The translations under genes and the position numbers were made by a program. A stretch of DNA of 64,000 nt from Gallibacter pasteurianus_A (GTDB lineage: Bacteria > Bacillota > Clostridia > Peptostreptococcales > Anaerovoracaceae), in contig CAVBJF010000002.1 in NCBI GenBank assembly GCA_963596005.1, positions 124,001-188,000 on the forward strand, read 5' to 3'. This document shows positions 7,629-16,011 of this stretch, one piece after another. The notes beneath the pieces were generated by a model, which saw only the letters and a program-made list of their open reading frames with translations, was not told where the DNA came from and did no database searches. Every line of letters starts with the position of its first letter. Positions within the stretch are counted from its first letter, which is position 1.

Positions 7629-9502
7629 GACAGCGAAGACTTAAGGATTTAGAAGAAAGAAAAAAGAGATTAGACAGTTGGTTTGTAAAGAAGCCTGAGA
7701 GCCTTAGGGGCAGGTGGAACGAGTATTTTGATAATGCCGATAACAAGCCGCTTTATGTTGAGATAGGTTGCGGAAAGGGGCAGTTTATCACAAGCCTTGC
7801 CGAAAACAACAGGGATGCAAATTACGTGGCTATCGAAACGCAGGAAAGCGTCATAGTAAAGGCAATGGACAAAGCGGAGCAAAAAGGGCTCATAAACCTT
7901 GCTTTCATAAGTGTGCACCTTGATGATATAACAAAGTATTTTGCGGAAGCTGAGGTTGACGGTATATTTTTAAATTTTAGCGATCCGTGGCCAAAGGCGA
8001 GACACAAAAAGAGAAGGCTGACGCACAGAAATTTTATGGATAAGTATAATGCTGTCGCAAAGAATAGCGGTTTTTTAGCGTTTAAGACGGATAACGATGA
8101 TCTGTTTAAATTTACGACGGAAGAAATAAAGGAACTCGGATTTGAGATTTTGGAATATTCGGAGGATTTGCATAATTCAGAGTTTGCAGACGAGAATGTG
8201 ATGACTGAGTATGAGGAAAAATTTTCCAAGCGAGGCAAGAGTATAAATTATATTAAGACGAAGATAGGAGGTAGCAATATGATATTGGCACAGGAAAACA
8301 ACAGGACAATTCCAAAAGCAGACAAGATTTTTGCACTAAATGAGAAAGCAAAAAAAATGATAAAAGAAAATGGTAAGGATGCCGTTATCAATGCTACGGT
8401 AGGCGCACTCCTTGACGATGAGGGCAATCTTGCGGTTATGCAGACAGTTATAGAGGAAATTAAAAAGCTTGGCGATGCCGATTTTGCCGAATATGCACCT
8501 ATAGGGGGCATTCCCGAATTCAAGGAAGCTATGAAAAAGGCTGTATTCCACGAATACAGGACAAACAGTTTTGTTGAGGTAGTGGCAACTCCCGGCGGTA
8601 CAGGAGGAATCAGAAATACGATTTCAAATTATTCAAAACCCGGCGATGCGATCATAACAAGTGACTGGTACTGGGCAACATATAAAACAATTTGCGAGGA
8701 AATAGGAAGAACGCTCGAAACATATGGGCTTTTTAACTGTGAACAAAAATTTAATCTCGAAGGCTTTGCAGGTAAGGTCTATGAGGTTGCAAAGAGACAA
8801 AAAAGAGTAGTTATACTTTTAAATACTCCGGCACACAATCCGACAGGATACGCCCTAAATTGCGATGAGTGGCAGGCGGTAATAGATATTTTAAATGACG
8901 AAAGGCTAAAGAATGTACCCGTAGCGCTTTTTGTCGATGTTGCATATATTGATTTTGCAGGCGATCCTGAAGAAGTAAGAGAATTTCTACCACAGCTCGA
9001 GAAACTCAATGAAAATATACTTCCGATTATAGGTTACAGTGCGTCAAAGACCTTTACTGCTTATGGAATGCGTACAGGTGCGATGATATGTATGGCAAAG
9101 ACAGAGGCGATTGCACAGGAATTTAAAAAGGTGTGCGAATTTTCTTCTCGAAACTCTTGGTCAAATTGCAACAGAAGTGGTCAAAAGGTTATTGCAAATA
9201 TATATGCAAGTGAGGAGGCCCTTGCGAAAGTAGGAAAAGAGAGAGCCGACTTTAGAGATATGCTTTTGGCACGTGGCAAGGTGTTTGAGGAGGCAGCAAA
9301 AGCAGAGGGTATAGATGCTGTGCCGTTTATTTCAGGATTTTTCATCTGCATTGCCTGCGAAAATCCTGTTGAAATCAGCGATAAGCTTGCCGAAAGAGGC
9401 GTATTTGTTGTACCGCTTGCAAAGGGTATCCGCATTTCGGTTGCATCCATAAGCGAAGAAAAATGTAAAAGAACCGCAAAGGTGATTGCAGAGGTGCTTT
9501 AG
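7625..9502 (+). CDS. trmB: tRNA (guanine-N7)-methyltransferase fused in frame to a class I/II aminotransferase
   Basis: The frame opens at GTG 7625 and has no stop before 9502 (625 residues). Residues 1 to about 214 are a full TrmB, which methylates G46 of tRNA: VEIGCGKGQF (45-54) binds SAM, NFSDPWPK.RH.KRRL spans 117-131 and TEYE is at 194-197. From Met219 a complete PLP-dependent fold type I aminotransferase follows: NPTG at 405-408, SASK with the PLP lysine near 475, and RNSWSNCNRSG further on, recalling the aspartate/aromatic enzymes. The junction reads KTKIGGSNM, where Gly-Gly is encoded by a Shine-Dalgarno sequence. TrmB is normally separate, so this is either a recent stop-codon loss, a true fusion, or a sequencing error. 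The gene overlaps ecfT. Confidence 0.85.
   Translation: MRQRRLKDLEERKKRLDSWFVKKPESLRGRWNEYFDNADNKPLYVEIGCGKGQFITSLAENNRDANYVAIETQESVIVKAMDKAEQKGLINLAFISVHLDDITKYFAEAEVDGIFLNFSDPWPKARHKKRRLTHRNFMDKYNAVAKNSGFLAFKTDNDDLFKFTTEEIKELGFEILEYSEDLHNSEFADENVMTEYEEKFSKRGKSINYIKTKIGGSNMILAQENNRTIPKADKIFALNEKAKKMIKENGKDAVINATVGALLDDEGNLAVMQTVIEEIKKLGDADFAEYAPIGGIPEFKEAMKKAVFHEYRTNSFVEVVATPGGTGGIRNTISNYSKPGDAIITSDWYWATYKTICEEIGRTLETYGLFNCEQKFNLEGFAGKVYEVAKRQKRVVILLNTPAHNPTGYALNCDEWQAVIDILNDERLKNVPVALFVDVAYIDFAGDPEEVREFLPQLEKLNENILPIIGYSASKTFTAYGMRTGAMICMAKTEAIAQEFKKVCEFSSRNSWSNCNRSGQKVIANIYASEEALAKVGKERADFRDMLLARGKVFEEAAKAEGIDAVPFISGFFICIACENPVEISDKLAERGVFVVPLAKGIRISVASISEEKCKRTAKVIAEVL
8266..8281 (+). promoter_or_regulatory. 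Internal ribosome-binding site and start codon for a free aminotransferase
   Basis: AGGAGG (8266-8271) lies 7 bases before ATG 8279-8281, which is codon 219 of the fused frame. Translation from here would give a 407-residue aminotransferase of normal length, so the locus may make both the fusion and the separate enzyme. Confidence 0.75.
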
Positions 9503-9552
9503 TCGAATATTTTGTCCTATAAGCCCATAAATCCTATATTTTGATAGAAAAT

Positions 9553-9590
9553 AAAGTGCAACATAGATGTATTATGTTGCACTTTTGCTT
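9553..9590 (+). terminator. Rho-independent terminator after the trmB/aminotransferase gene
   Basis: A perfect 13-bp stem (9553-9565 with 9573-9585) closes a 7-base loop and ends in TTTTGCTTT. The A-rich left arm could let it work in both directions. Confidence 0.85.
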
Positions 9591-9646
9591 TAAGCGGTAG
9601 ATTTGTTGTAGTATTTAATTTTATATTTTGAAACTGACGAAATAAT

Positions 9647-9693
9647 AAAACATACAAAACATACTTGACAACTATGTTTTAAAACAGTAAAAT
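9647..9693 (+). promoter_or_regulatory. cysK promoter with a cluster of repeat operators
   Basis: TTGACA (9665-9670) and TAAAAT (9688-9693) are 17 bases apart. Two tandem copies of AAAACATAC (9647-9655, 9656-9664) abut the -35. The second copy forms an 8-bp inverted repeat with TATGTTTT (9673-9680) around the -35, and TGTTTTAAAACA (9675-9686) is a perfect palindrome in the spacer. This arrangement suits a dimeric repressor; the CymR-like product of this operon is the natural candidate, but that is inference. Confidence 0.65.
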
Positions 9694-9779
9694 GTGGTAT
9701 ATAGATTTCATAGATTAGCATTACACAAAGAACAGAATGCTGCAGCATATAAACGAATTGAGAAAGTGAGGGAAAAACA

Positions 9780-10712
9780 ATGGCAAAAATTTATAAAGGA
9801 GCACTTGATTTAATAGGCAATACACCTATTATCGAACCGGTAAATCTCGAAAAAGAGCTCGGGCTAAAAGCAACAATATTGCTTAAGCTCGAATATCTAA
9901 ATCCGGCAGGAAGTGTTAAAGACCGTATCGCAAAGGCAATGATCGAGGATGCAGAAGAAAAAGGTATTTTAAAGAAAGGCGCAGTTATCATAGAGCCAAC
10001 TTCCGGCAATACAGGCATAGGCCTTGCTTCAATAGCGGCTGCAAAGGGATATAAGATCATTTTGACAATGCCTGATACTATGAGCGTAGAGAGAAGAAAT
10101 ATTTTGAAGGCATACGGTGCAGAGATAGTTTTGACTGAAGGAGCAAAAGGAATGCAAGGCGCCATAGATAAGGCAGAAGAGCTTGCAAAAGAAATAAAAG
10201 GGAGCTTTATACCGGGGCAGTTTGTAAATCCGGCAAATCCTAAGGCCCACAAGAAAACGACAGGCCCGGAAATTTGGAATGATACAGACGGCAAGATTGA
10301 TATGTTTATCGCAGGCGTAGGCACCGGTGGTACTCTTACAGGCATAGGCGAATACCTAAAGGGAAAGGATCCAAGCATCAAAATCGTAGCACTTGAGCCG
10401 GCAACATCCGCAGTTCTTTCGGGTGGTAATGCAGGTGCACATAAGATACAGGGGATTGGAGCGGGATTTATCCCGGAAGTGCTTGATACAGCTGTTTATG
10501 ATGAAGTTTATGATGCTGATAATGAAGAAGGCTTTGTAGCGGCAAAGCTACTTGCAAAGCATGAGGGCATACTTGTAGGTATATCGTCAGGAGCTGCATT
10601 ATCGGGAGCAATCGCTTTGGCAAGACGACCGGAAAACGAAGGAAAGGTAATAGTTGCGCTTCTGCCGGATAGCGGAGACAGATATTACTCAACCCCACTT
10701 TTCACAGAATAA
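9780..10712 (+). CDS. cysK: Cysteine synthase (O-acetylserine sulfhydrylase)
   Basis: CysK makes cysteine from O-acetylserine and sulfide with PLP. The 310 residues match the family length. GNTP (13-16), the PLP Lys47 in NPAGSVKDR, the substrate loop TSGNTG (74-79) and the phosphate-binding GTGGTLTG are all present. The start has a modest ribosome-binding site (GTGAGGG). The gene heads an operon with metY and a CymR-like regulator. In Bacillus and Staphylococcus CysK itself binds CymR and signals O-acetylserine level, so the co-location fits. Confidence 0.96.
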   Translation: MAKIYKGALDLIGNTPIIEPVNLEKELGLKATILLKLEYLNPAGSVKDRIAKAMIEDAEEKGILKKGAVIIEPTSGNTGIGLASIAAAKGYKIILTMPDTMSVERRNILKAYGAEIVLTEGAKGMQGAIDKAEELAKEIKGSFIPGQFVNPANPKAHKKTTGPEIWNDTDGKIDMFIAGVGTGGTLTGIGEYLKGKDPSIKIVALEPATSAVLSGGNAGAHKIQGIGAGFIPEVLDTAVYDEVYDADNEEGFVAAKLLAKHEGILVGISSGAALSGAIALARRPENEGKVIVALLPDSGDRYYSTPLFTE

Positions 10713-10761
10713 AGGCAGCAAAAAGAAACGTGAAACAAGGATATAGAAAGGACGTGGCAGA

Positions 10762-12069
10762 ATGGGAAAGCTAAAAAGAGAAAATAGAAAATTTAAGTTT
10801 GAAACATTGCAAGTGCATGTAGGTCAGCAGGAACCGGATCCGGTAACCGATGCTAGGGCGGTACCTATTTACCAAACATCGTCATATGTTTTTAAGAATT
10901 GCCAGCATGCGGCGGATCGCTTTAGCCTCAAGGATGCCGGAAACATATATGGCAGGCTTACAAACCCGACAGAGGATATTTTTGAGCAACGAATTGCGGC
11001 TCTTGAGGGAGGTAGGGCGGCACTTGCAGTAGCTTCCGGTGCTGCGGCTATAACGTACACCATTCAAAATCTAGCGCAGCAGGGCGACCATATAGTGGCC
11101 GCTAAAAATATTTACGGCGGAACATTTAATCTTCTTGGCCATACGCTTGTGGATTATGGTATTACAACAACATTTGTAGATCCGGGAAACATAGAAGAAA
11201 TTGCGTCTGCAATCAAAGAAAATACGAAGGCTGTCTATATCGAAACGCTAGGCAATCCGAATTCGGATGTTGTAGATATCGAGGGCATTGCAAATATTGC
11301 ACATAAGCATGGAATACCTCTGGTTGTCGACAATACATTTGCGACGCCATATCTTGTCAGACCTATTGAGTACGGAGCAGATATTGTTGTACATTCGGCG
11401 ACAAAGTTCATAGGTGGTCATGGTACAAGCATCGGTGGAGTTATCGTCGAAGGAGGCAAGTTCGATTGGGAAAGTTCCGGGAAGTTCAAATCCCTTACAG
11501 AGCCAAACCCAAGCTATCACGGCATTAGCTTTACAAAGGCGTGTGGACCGACAGCGTTTGTGACAAAGATAAGAGCGATTTTGTTGCGTGATACGGGTGC
11601 GACAATTTCCCCGGTAAATTCTTTCATATTCCTACAGGGGCTTGAAACGCTTTCGCTTAGGGTGGAAAGACATGTCGAGAATGCCTTAAAGGTTGTAGAA
11701 TATTTAAAGAACCATCCGCAGGTTGAAAGGGTACATCACCCATCGGTAGACCCTGATCCAAGACAACAGGCACTTTACAAAAAGTATTTTCCAAATGGAG
11801 GCGGTTCGATATTCACATTCGATATTAAGGGCGATTCAGTCAAGGCGCAAAAGTTCATCGACAACCTGGAGCTGTTTTCGTTGCTTGCAAATGTTGCAGA
11901 TGTTAAGTCACTTGTTATCCATCCTGCGACTACAACTCACAGCCAGTGTACAGAGGAGGAACTTTTAGAGCAACAGATAAAACCGACTACAATTAGGCTT
12001 TCTATCGGTACAGAAAATATTGATGATATCATACAGGATCTTGACGAAGCCTTTAAAGCTATAAGTTAA
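10762..12069 (+). CDS. metY: O-acetylhomoserine sulfhydrylase (PLP-dependent)
   Basis: A 435-residue Cys/Met-metabolism PLP enzyme. Length and features such as VHVGQ.EPDP at the N-terminus, YGRLTNPT (63-70), DNTFATPYL (190-198) and the PLP Lys215 in HSATKFIGGHG point to O-acetylhomoserine sulfhydrylase rather than the shorter cystathionine synthases and lyases. It would make homocysteine from O-acetylhomoserine and sulfide, giving direct sulfhydrylation. GAAAGGAC precedes the start. It lies 49 bases after cysK and 15 before the regulator. A cystathionine gamma-synthase activity cannot be fully excluded. Confidence 0.9.
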   Translation: MGKLKRENRKFKFETLQVHVGQQEPDPVTDARAVPIYQTSSYVFKNCQHAADRFSLKDAGNIYGRLTNPTEDIFEQRIAALEGGRAALAVASGAAAITYTIQNLAQQGDHIVAAKNIYGGTFNLLGHTLVDYGITTTFVDPGNIEEIASAIKENTKAVYIETLGNPNSDVVDIEGIANIAHKHGIPLVVDNTFATPYLVRPIEYGADIVVHSATKFIGGHGTSIGGVIVEGGKFDWESSGKFKSLTEPNPSYHGISFTKACGPTAFVTKIRAILLRDTGATISPVNSFIFLQGLETLSLRVERHVENALKVVEYLKNHPQVERVHHPSVDPDPRQQALYKKYFPNGGGSIFTFDIKGDSVKAQKFIDNLELFSLLANVADVKSLVIHPATTTHSQCTEEELLEQQIKPTTIRLSIGTENIDDIIQDLDEAFKAIS

Positions 12070-12084
12070 TGAAAGGAAAGTAAA

Positions 12085-12525
12085 TTGAAATTTTCTAAAA
12101 AGAGCAGATACGGGCTACGGGCAATGATGGATCTTGCGGTGCATGCAAAAGAGGAGCTTGTGCCATTGGCAAGTATTGCTAAACGGAATGAGATTTCTTT
12201 GCAATATTTAGAGCAGATATTTTCATCGCTTAGAAAGGCTCATATTGTAAAGAGCGTGAAGGGCTCGCAGGGCGGATACTATATAGAACGCAACTTAACG
12301 GATATAACAGTTGCAGAAATCATAGTTGCAATCGAAGGAAATTATCAGCTCGAGAAAGAAGAAAATCCGCAAGGACTTCGAGGTGAGCAAATTATTATAC
12401 AAAAGCTGGTGATAGATAAGATAAATGAGGCAACGGAGCGAATTTTATCAGAAACGACATTGCAGGATTTGGTAAGCAGTTATATAAATTATCAGGATTC
12501 GCTTCATGGAATGTATTATATATAA
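12085..12525 (+). CDS. cymR: Rrf2-family regulator, CymR-like repressor of cysteine metabolism
   Basis: This 146-residue protein starts at TTG 12085 behind GAAAGGAAAG. The N-terminus KKSRYGLRAMMDLA and the winged-helix segment ISLQYLEQIFSSLRKAHIVKSVKGSQGGY are diagnostic of Rrf2. It has no cysteine at all, so it cannot hold the Fe-S cluster of IscR; this agrees with CymR, which senses O-acetylserine through CysK. It lies in one operon with cysK and metY and probably represses it through the repeats at 9647-9686. The symbol is assigned on family and context, not on demonstrated binding. Confidence 0.85.
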   Translation: MKFSKKSRYGLRAMMDLAVHAKEELVPLASIAKRNEISLQYLEQIFSSLRKAHIVKSVKGSQGGYYIERNLTDITVAEIIVAIEGNYQLEKEENPQGLRGEQIIIQKLVIDKINEATERILSETTLQDLVSSYINYQDSLHGMYYI

Positions 12526-12549
12526 AGAGAATATAGATCTTGATGTAAA

Positions 12550-12595
12550 AAAACAATAAGCGAGCAGACATTTTTGCCTACCCGCTTATTGTTTT
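12550..12595 (+). terminator. Terminator of the cysK operon
   Basis: AAAACAATAAGCG (12550-12562) pairs with CGCTTATTGTTTT (12583-12595), 13 bp, with a 20-base loop. The stem begins about 25 bases after the regulator's stop. The symmetrical A and T flanks would allow use from either strand. Confidence 0.75.
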
Positions 12596-12783
12596 GATTT
12601 GAAAAGATGTACGTTGTTATATAAGTGGTTTATACAAATGACTTAAGGATTTCAACTACAAATACAATGTAGCACAATAAATGTTGGTTGTCAACAAAAA
12701 AAAGCAAAAAAAAATGTATAAAACAAACAAAATTGCAAAAAAGCATAAAAAAGGGTAAAATGAAGAAAAAAAGGAGCAAAAAA

Positions 12784-13266
12784 ATGGCCATAGAAAAAGT
12801 AAGAGAGTATTTTAAAACACTAAATATCAATGATCAAATAAAGGAATTTGATACATCAAGTGCGACAGTTGAGCTTGCGGCGCAGGCGGTTGGCACAGAA
12901 CCGGCACGAATATGCAAAACGCTTTCATTTAAAACACCGGATGAAAGATGCATCTTGATACAGACTGCCGGTGATACTAAAATTAAAAATAAAAAGTTTA
13001 AGGAAAAATTCGGTTTTAAGGCGAAGATGCTATCGCCCGATGAAGTTATAGCATATACGGGTCATGCGATAGGCGGTGTGTGTGCATTTGCAATCGAAAG
13101 AGAAGATGTGGATGTATATGCCGATGAGAGCCTTAAAAGATTTGAGACGGTCTTTCCTGCTTGTGGCAGTAGCAACAGTGCTATTGAGCTGACTTGCGAA
13201 GATTTGTTTAAAATTTCAAAGACAAAGGAATGGATAGATGTCTGTGATATTATAGAAAGCGAATAA
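12784..13266 (+). CDS. ybaK: YbaK/EbsC-type aminoacyl-tRNA deacylase
   Basis: The ATG at 12784 has AAGGAGC 7 bases upstream. The frame continues open further upstream, but that extension encodes only a lysine-rich run and has no ribosome-binding site. The 160-residue product shows VGTEPARICKTLSFKT, GDTKIKNKKFK, and GHAIGGVCAFAI, where members of the Cys-tRNA(Pro)/YbaK deacylase family have the catalytic lysine and the G.xxGGVxPFG loop. It hydrolyses mischarged tRNA to protect translation. It converges on the radical SAM gene with 3 bases between stops. Confidence 0.85.
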   Translation: MAIEKVREYFKTLNINDQIKEFDTSSATVELAAQAVGTEPARICKTLSFKTPDERCILIQTAGDTKIKNKKFKEKFGFKAKMLSPDEVIAYTGHAIGGVCAFAIEREDVDVYADESLKRFETVFPACGSSNSAIELTCEDLFKISKTKEWIDVCDIIESE

Positions 13267-13269
13267 AAA

Positions 13270-14160
13270 TCAAACTAATCCACGCCCTTGGTAACTTTGA
13301 CGCAAACGCAATTCTCGATGGATCCCATTGAGGATTGTTCTTTTTTTGTAGCTCCAAGCAGGTGCAATTAAAAGCGGTCTTGGCACATCTCCTGTCATTC
13401 GATGAATTGTAACATCAGGTGGCACGATTTCAAGCAGATCGCATACGAGAGAGACATATTCGTCGATGCTTTTAAAAGGAATATATCCGGGATATAGCTT
13501 TTCCATCGCAGAGCCTCTGACGACATTTAAAAGGTGAAGCTTGATACCAAATGGTTTACCGGCACAAACATACTTTACAGATTTATACATATCTTCTTTG
13601 TTTTCGCCGGGAAGTCCAAGGATCAGATGAGTAACATATTTGATATTCAGAGCTTGCAAAGCGGAAATAGCTTCATCGTATACTTTGATATCATAGCATC
13701 TGTTAATCTTTTTTGCGGTATTGTCGTGAATAGTTTGCAAGCCGAGTTCAACCCACAAAAAGTACTTGTTATTTATTTCGTCGAGCAAATTTAAAATATC
13801 ATCATTAAGACAGTCGGGACGTGTTGCTATTGCAAGACCAACGATATTTTCATGTGAAAGAGCATCATATAGTTTTTTTCTCAAAATTTCAGTCGGCATA
13901 TATGTTGAAGTGTAGCTTTGAAAGTAAGCAATATACTTCGTTATATTTGGCCATTTTTCCGACAAAAGTTTTATTTGCGAATCTATATCGCTTGCCATGT
14001 CACCTGAGCCACTTTCAGAACAAAAAATACACCCGCCGACGCCCTTGCTACCGTCTCTGTTTGGGCATGTAGTCCCACCGGGAAGTGAGAGCTTGGCTAT
14101 TTTTGCACCAAAATGCTCTGTGAGATAATCATTGATTGTATATATCCGTTTAGTATTCAT
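13270..14160 (-). CDS. TIGR01212-type radical SAM protein (YtqA-like)
   Basis: The only minus-strand gene I accept here encodes 296 residues. The radical SAM cluster ligands are the three cysteines in the CPNRDGSKGVGGCIFC stretch, a long-spaced variant typical of the TIGR01212/YtqA group related to Elp3. Further landmarks are FQSYTSTY, IATRPDC, WVELGLQT and LILGLPGE. The group is uncharacterised apart from its radical SAM fold, so the reaction is unknown. Its promoter region is shared, divergently, with queH. Confidence 0.88.
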   Translation of the reverse strand: MNTKRIYTINDYLTEHFGAKIAKLSLPGGTTCPNRDGSKGVGGCIFCSESGSGDMASDIDSQIKLLSEKWPNITKYIAYFQSYTSTYMPTEILRKKLYDALSHENIVGLAIATRPDCLNDDILNLLDEINNKYFLWVELGLQTIHDNTAKKINRCYDIKVYDEAISALQALNIKYVTHLILGLPGENKEDMYKSVKYVCAGKPFGIKLHLLNVVRGSAMEKLYPGYIPFKSIDEYVSLVCDLLEIVPPDVTIHRMTGDVPRPLLIAPAWSYKKRTILNGIHRELRLRQSYQGRGLV

Positions 14161-14198
14161 AAAAAAATCCCCAAAATATAGTTATTTGACAGTAATTA

Positions 14199-14207
14199 TG
14201 ATATAAT
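14199..14207 (+). promoter_or_regulatory. Extended -10 promoter element for queH-asnA
   Basis: TG-A-TATAAT gives an extended -10 with a perfect hexamer. The sequence 17 bases upstream (TAGTTA) is a poor -35; a nearby TTGACA at 14186 is only 10 bases away and cannot pair with it. Confidence 0.55.
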
Positions 14208-14247
14208 ATTTCCTTGTAAAAGTACATCTATTTTCGGGGGAAACGAA

Positions 14248-14916
14248 ATGGTAGCCGATAAAAAAGCATTTGGAGCAACATGTGCAAATGTGACAAAAAA
14301 TAGCGAGAATATGGCATATGCAAATATAAATTTTCAAAAGGAGGTTGCGTTTCCATCGCTGCTTCTTCACAGTTGTTGCGGGCCATGCAGTACGGCTGTC
14401 ATTGAAAACTTGATAGATGATTACAATATAACGATATTTTTTTATAATCCAAACATTACAGACGATAAGGAATATCAAAGGCGCAAGGAAGCGCAGCTTG
14501 CTGTTATAGAAAACTTCAACTCTTCTATAAATTACAAAAATAAGGTGAACTTCGTGGAGGGGAGATTTGAGCCGAGCAAATTTTTTGAAGTTGCAAAGGG
14601 TTTAGAGGGCGAGAATGAAGGCGGCGTGCGATGCTACAACTGCTTTGCGCTAAGGCTTGAGGAGACGGCGCTTTTTGCAAGATTAAACAATTTTGACACA
14701 TTTACGACAACACTGACAGTAAGCCCACATAAAAGTTATGATGTTATAAGCGGCATAGGCAAAAAATTAGCTGTCAAATATGGCATTTCATATCTTGATG
14801 GTAACTTTAAGAAAAAAGACGGTTTCAAAAGGAGTGTTGAACTCTCAAAAAAATTTGGTATATATAGACAAAATTATTGCGGATGTGAATTTTCCGATTG
14901 GAGGAAAGAAAAATAA
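14248..14916 (+). CDS. queH: Epoxyqueuosine reductase QueH (DUF208)
   Basis: QueH reduces epoxyqueuosine to queuosine in tRNA, replacing the cobalamin enzyme QueG in many anaerobes. All hallmark cysteines are present: the adjacent pair Cys43-Cys44 in LHSCCGPC, RCYNC (129-132) and the C-terminal YCGC, which hold Fe-S and a second metal site. The conserved YNPNI (66-70) and FTTTLTVSPHKS follow. GGGGG precedes the ATG at 14248; a later ATG at 14311 would remove a poorly conserved lead. The 222-residue length is normal. It pairs functionally with the transporter at 3584. Confidence 0.95.
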   Translation: MVADKKAFGATCANVTKNSENMAYANINFQKEVAFPSLLLHSCCGPCSTAVIENLIDDYNITIFFYNPNITDDKEYQRRKEAQLAVIENFNSSINYKNKVNFVEGRFEPSKFFEVAKGLEGENEGGVRCYNCFALRLEETALFARLNNFDTFTTTLTVSPHKSYDVISGIGKKLAVKYGISYLDGNFKKKDGFKRSVELSKKFGIYRQNYCGCEFSDWRKEK

Positions 14917-14939
14917 TAATAAAACAGGAGGGCAGAATT

Positions 14940-15950
14940 ATGGCAAAATTATTTATTCCAAAAGATTACACACCGATCATCGATTACATGGAAAGTCAAA
15001 GAGCAATCAAAAAGATAAAAGACTTTTTCCAGCAAGAACTCGCATACGGACTAAAGCTTCGCAGAGTTTCGGCACCGCTCTTTGTCAGACCTGAAAGTGG
15101 ATTAAACGACAATCTAAACGGAGTTGAAAGACCGGTTGATTTTACGATAAAGGATATGGATGAGGCAAAGGTACAGATAGTGCAGTCGCTTGCAAAATGG
15201 AAGAGAATGGCACTTGGCAAGTATGGCATCAAGCCCGGACATGGAATATACACAGATATGAATGCGATAAGGCGTGACGAGGAGCTCGACAATCTTCATT
15301 CTATATATGTCGACCAGTGGGACTGGGAAAAGGTTATCAGAAAGGAAGATAGAAATGTAGATTATCTAAAGCAGGTAGTCGAAAGCATATATGTTGCACT
15401 AAAAAATCTCGGCGATTTTGTTAACAGACATTATCCGGAGCTAAAAACAGAGCTTCCAAACGAGATTTATTTTATAACAACGCAGGAGCTTGAGGACTTA
15501 TATCCTGATTTGACACCATCAGAAAGAGAAAGAGAAATCGTCAGAGAGAAAAAAGCCGTATTTTTGTCTAAGATAGGTGGCAAACTAAAATCCGGAGAGC
15601 CACACGACGGCAGAGCGCCTGACTATGATGACTGGGAGCTAAACGGCGATATACTTCTCTGGAATGAAGTTTTGGAAGATGCTTTCGAAATATCTTCAAT
15701 GGGCATCAGAGTTGACGAGGAGTCTATGGCAAGGCAGCTAAAGCTTGCGGGCGAAGAAAACAGAGCAAATCTTGATTTCCACAAGGCAATTTTAAATAGG
15801 GAATTGCCATATACAGTTGGCGGAGGCATAGGCCAGAGCAGGCTGTGCATGTATTTCTTAAGGAAAGCACATATTGGCGAAGTACAAGTTTCTGTATGGC
15901 CTGATGATATGATAAAGCAGTGTTTTGAGAATGATATATTCTTACTTTAG
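14940..15950 (+). CDS. asnA: Aspartate-ammonia ligase (asparagine synthetase A)
   Basis: AsnA makes asparagine from aspartate, ammonia and ATP; it is fold-related to class II tRNA synthetases. The start at ATG 14940 follows CAGGAGGG, giving 336 residues, close to the E. coli enzyme; an open extension to 14898 overlaps queH and lacks a ribosome-binding site. Landmarks are RVSAPLFV, GLNDNLNGVERPV, the EKVI region after VDQWDW, and the C-terminal GGGIGQSRLCMY. It follows queH by 23 bases, so both are probably in one transcript. Confidence 0.95.
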   Translation: MAKLFIPKDYTPIIDYMESQRAIKKIKDFFQQELAYGLKLRRVSAPLFVRPESGLNDNLNGVERPVDFTIKDMDEAKVQIVQSLAKWKRMALGKYGIKPGHGIYTDMNAIRRDEELDNLHSIYVDQWDWEKVIRKEDRNVDYLKQVVESIYVALKNLGDFVNRHYPELKTELPNEIYFITTQELEDLYPDLTPSEREREIVREKKAVFLSKIGGKLKSGEPHDGRAPDYDDWELNGDILLWNEVLEDAFEISSMGIRVDEESMARQLKLAGEENRANLDFHKAILNRELPYTVGGGIGQSRLCMYFLRKAHIGEVQVSVWPDDMIKQCFENDIFLL

Positions 15951-16011
15951 TAAAAAAATATATAACGAGCCAAATTTAAATGAAGTTGATTAAAATGAAA
16001 GAGTAAACCGT

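Noticed and set aside
9791..10381. 196-codon minus-strand frame opposite cysK
   Set aside because: Shadow of the cysK codons (Pro/Ser/Ile-rich), no start signal, no protein family.
12688..12783. N-terminal extension of the YbaK-like gene
   Set aside because: It encodes almost only lysine from an A-rich stretch and lacks a ribosome-binding site; AAGGAGC directs the start to 12784.
14186..14207. TTGACA upstream of TATAAT before queH
   Set aside because: The hexamers are only 10 bases apart, too close for a sigma-A promoter; the extended -10 alone is more likely used.
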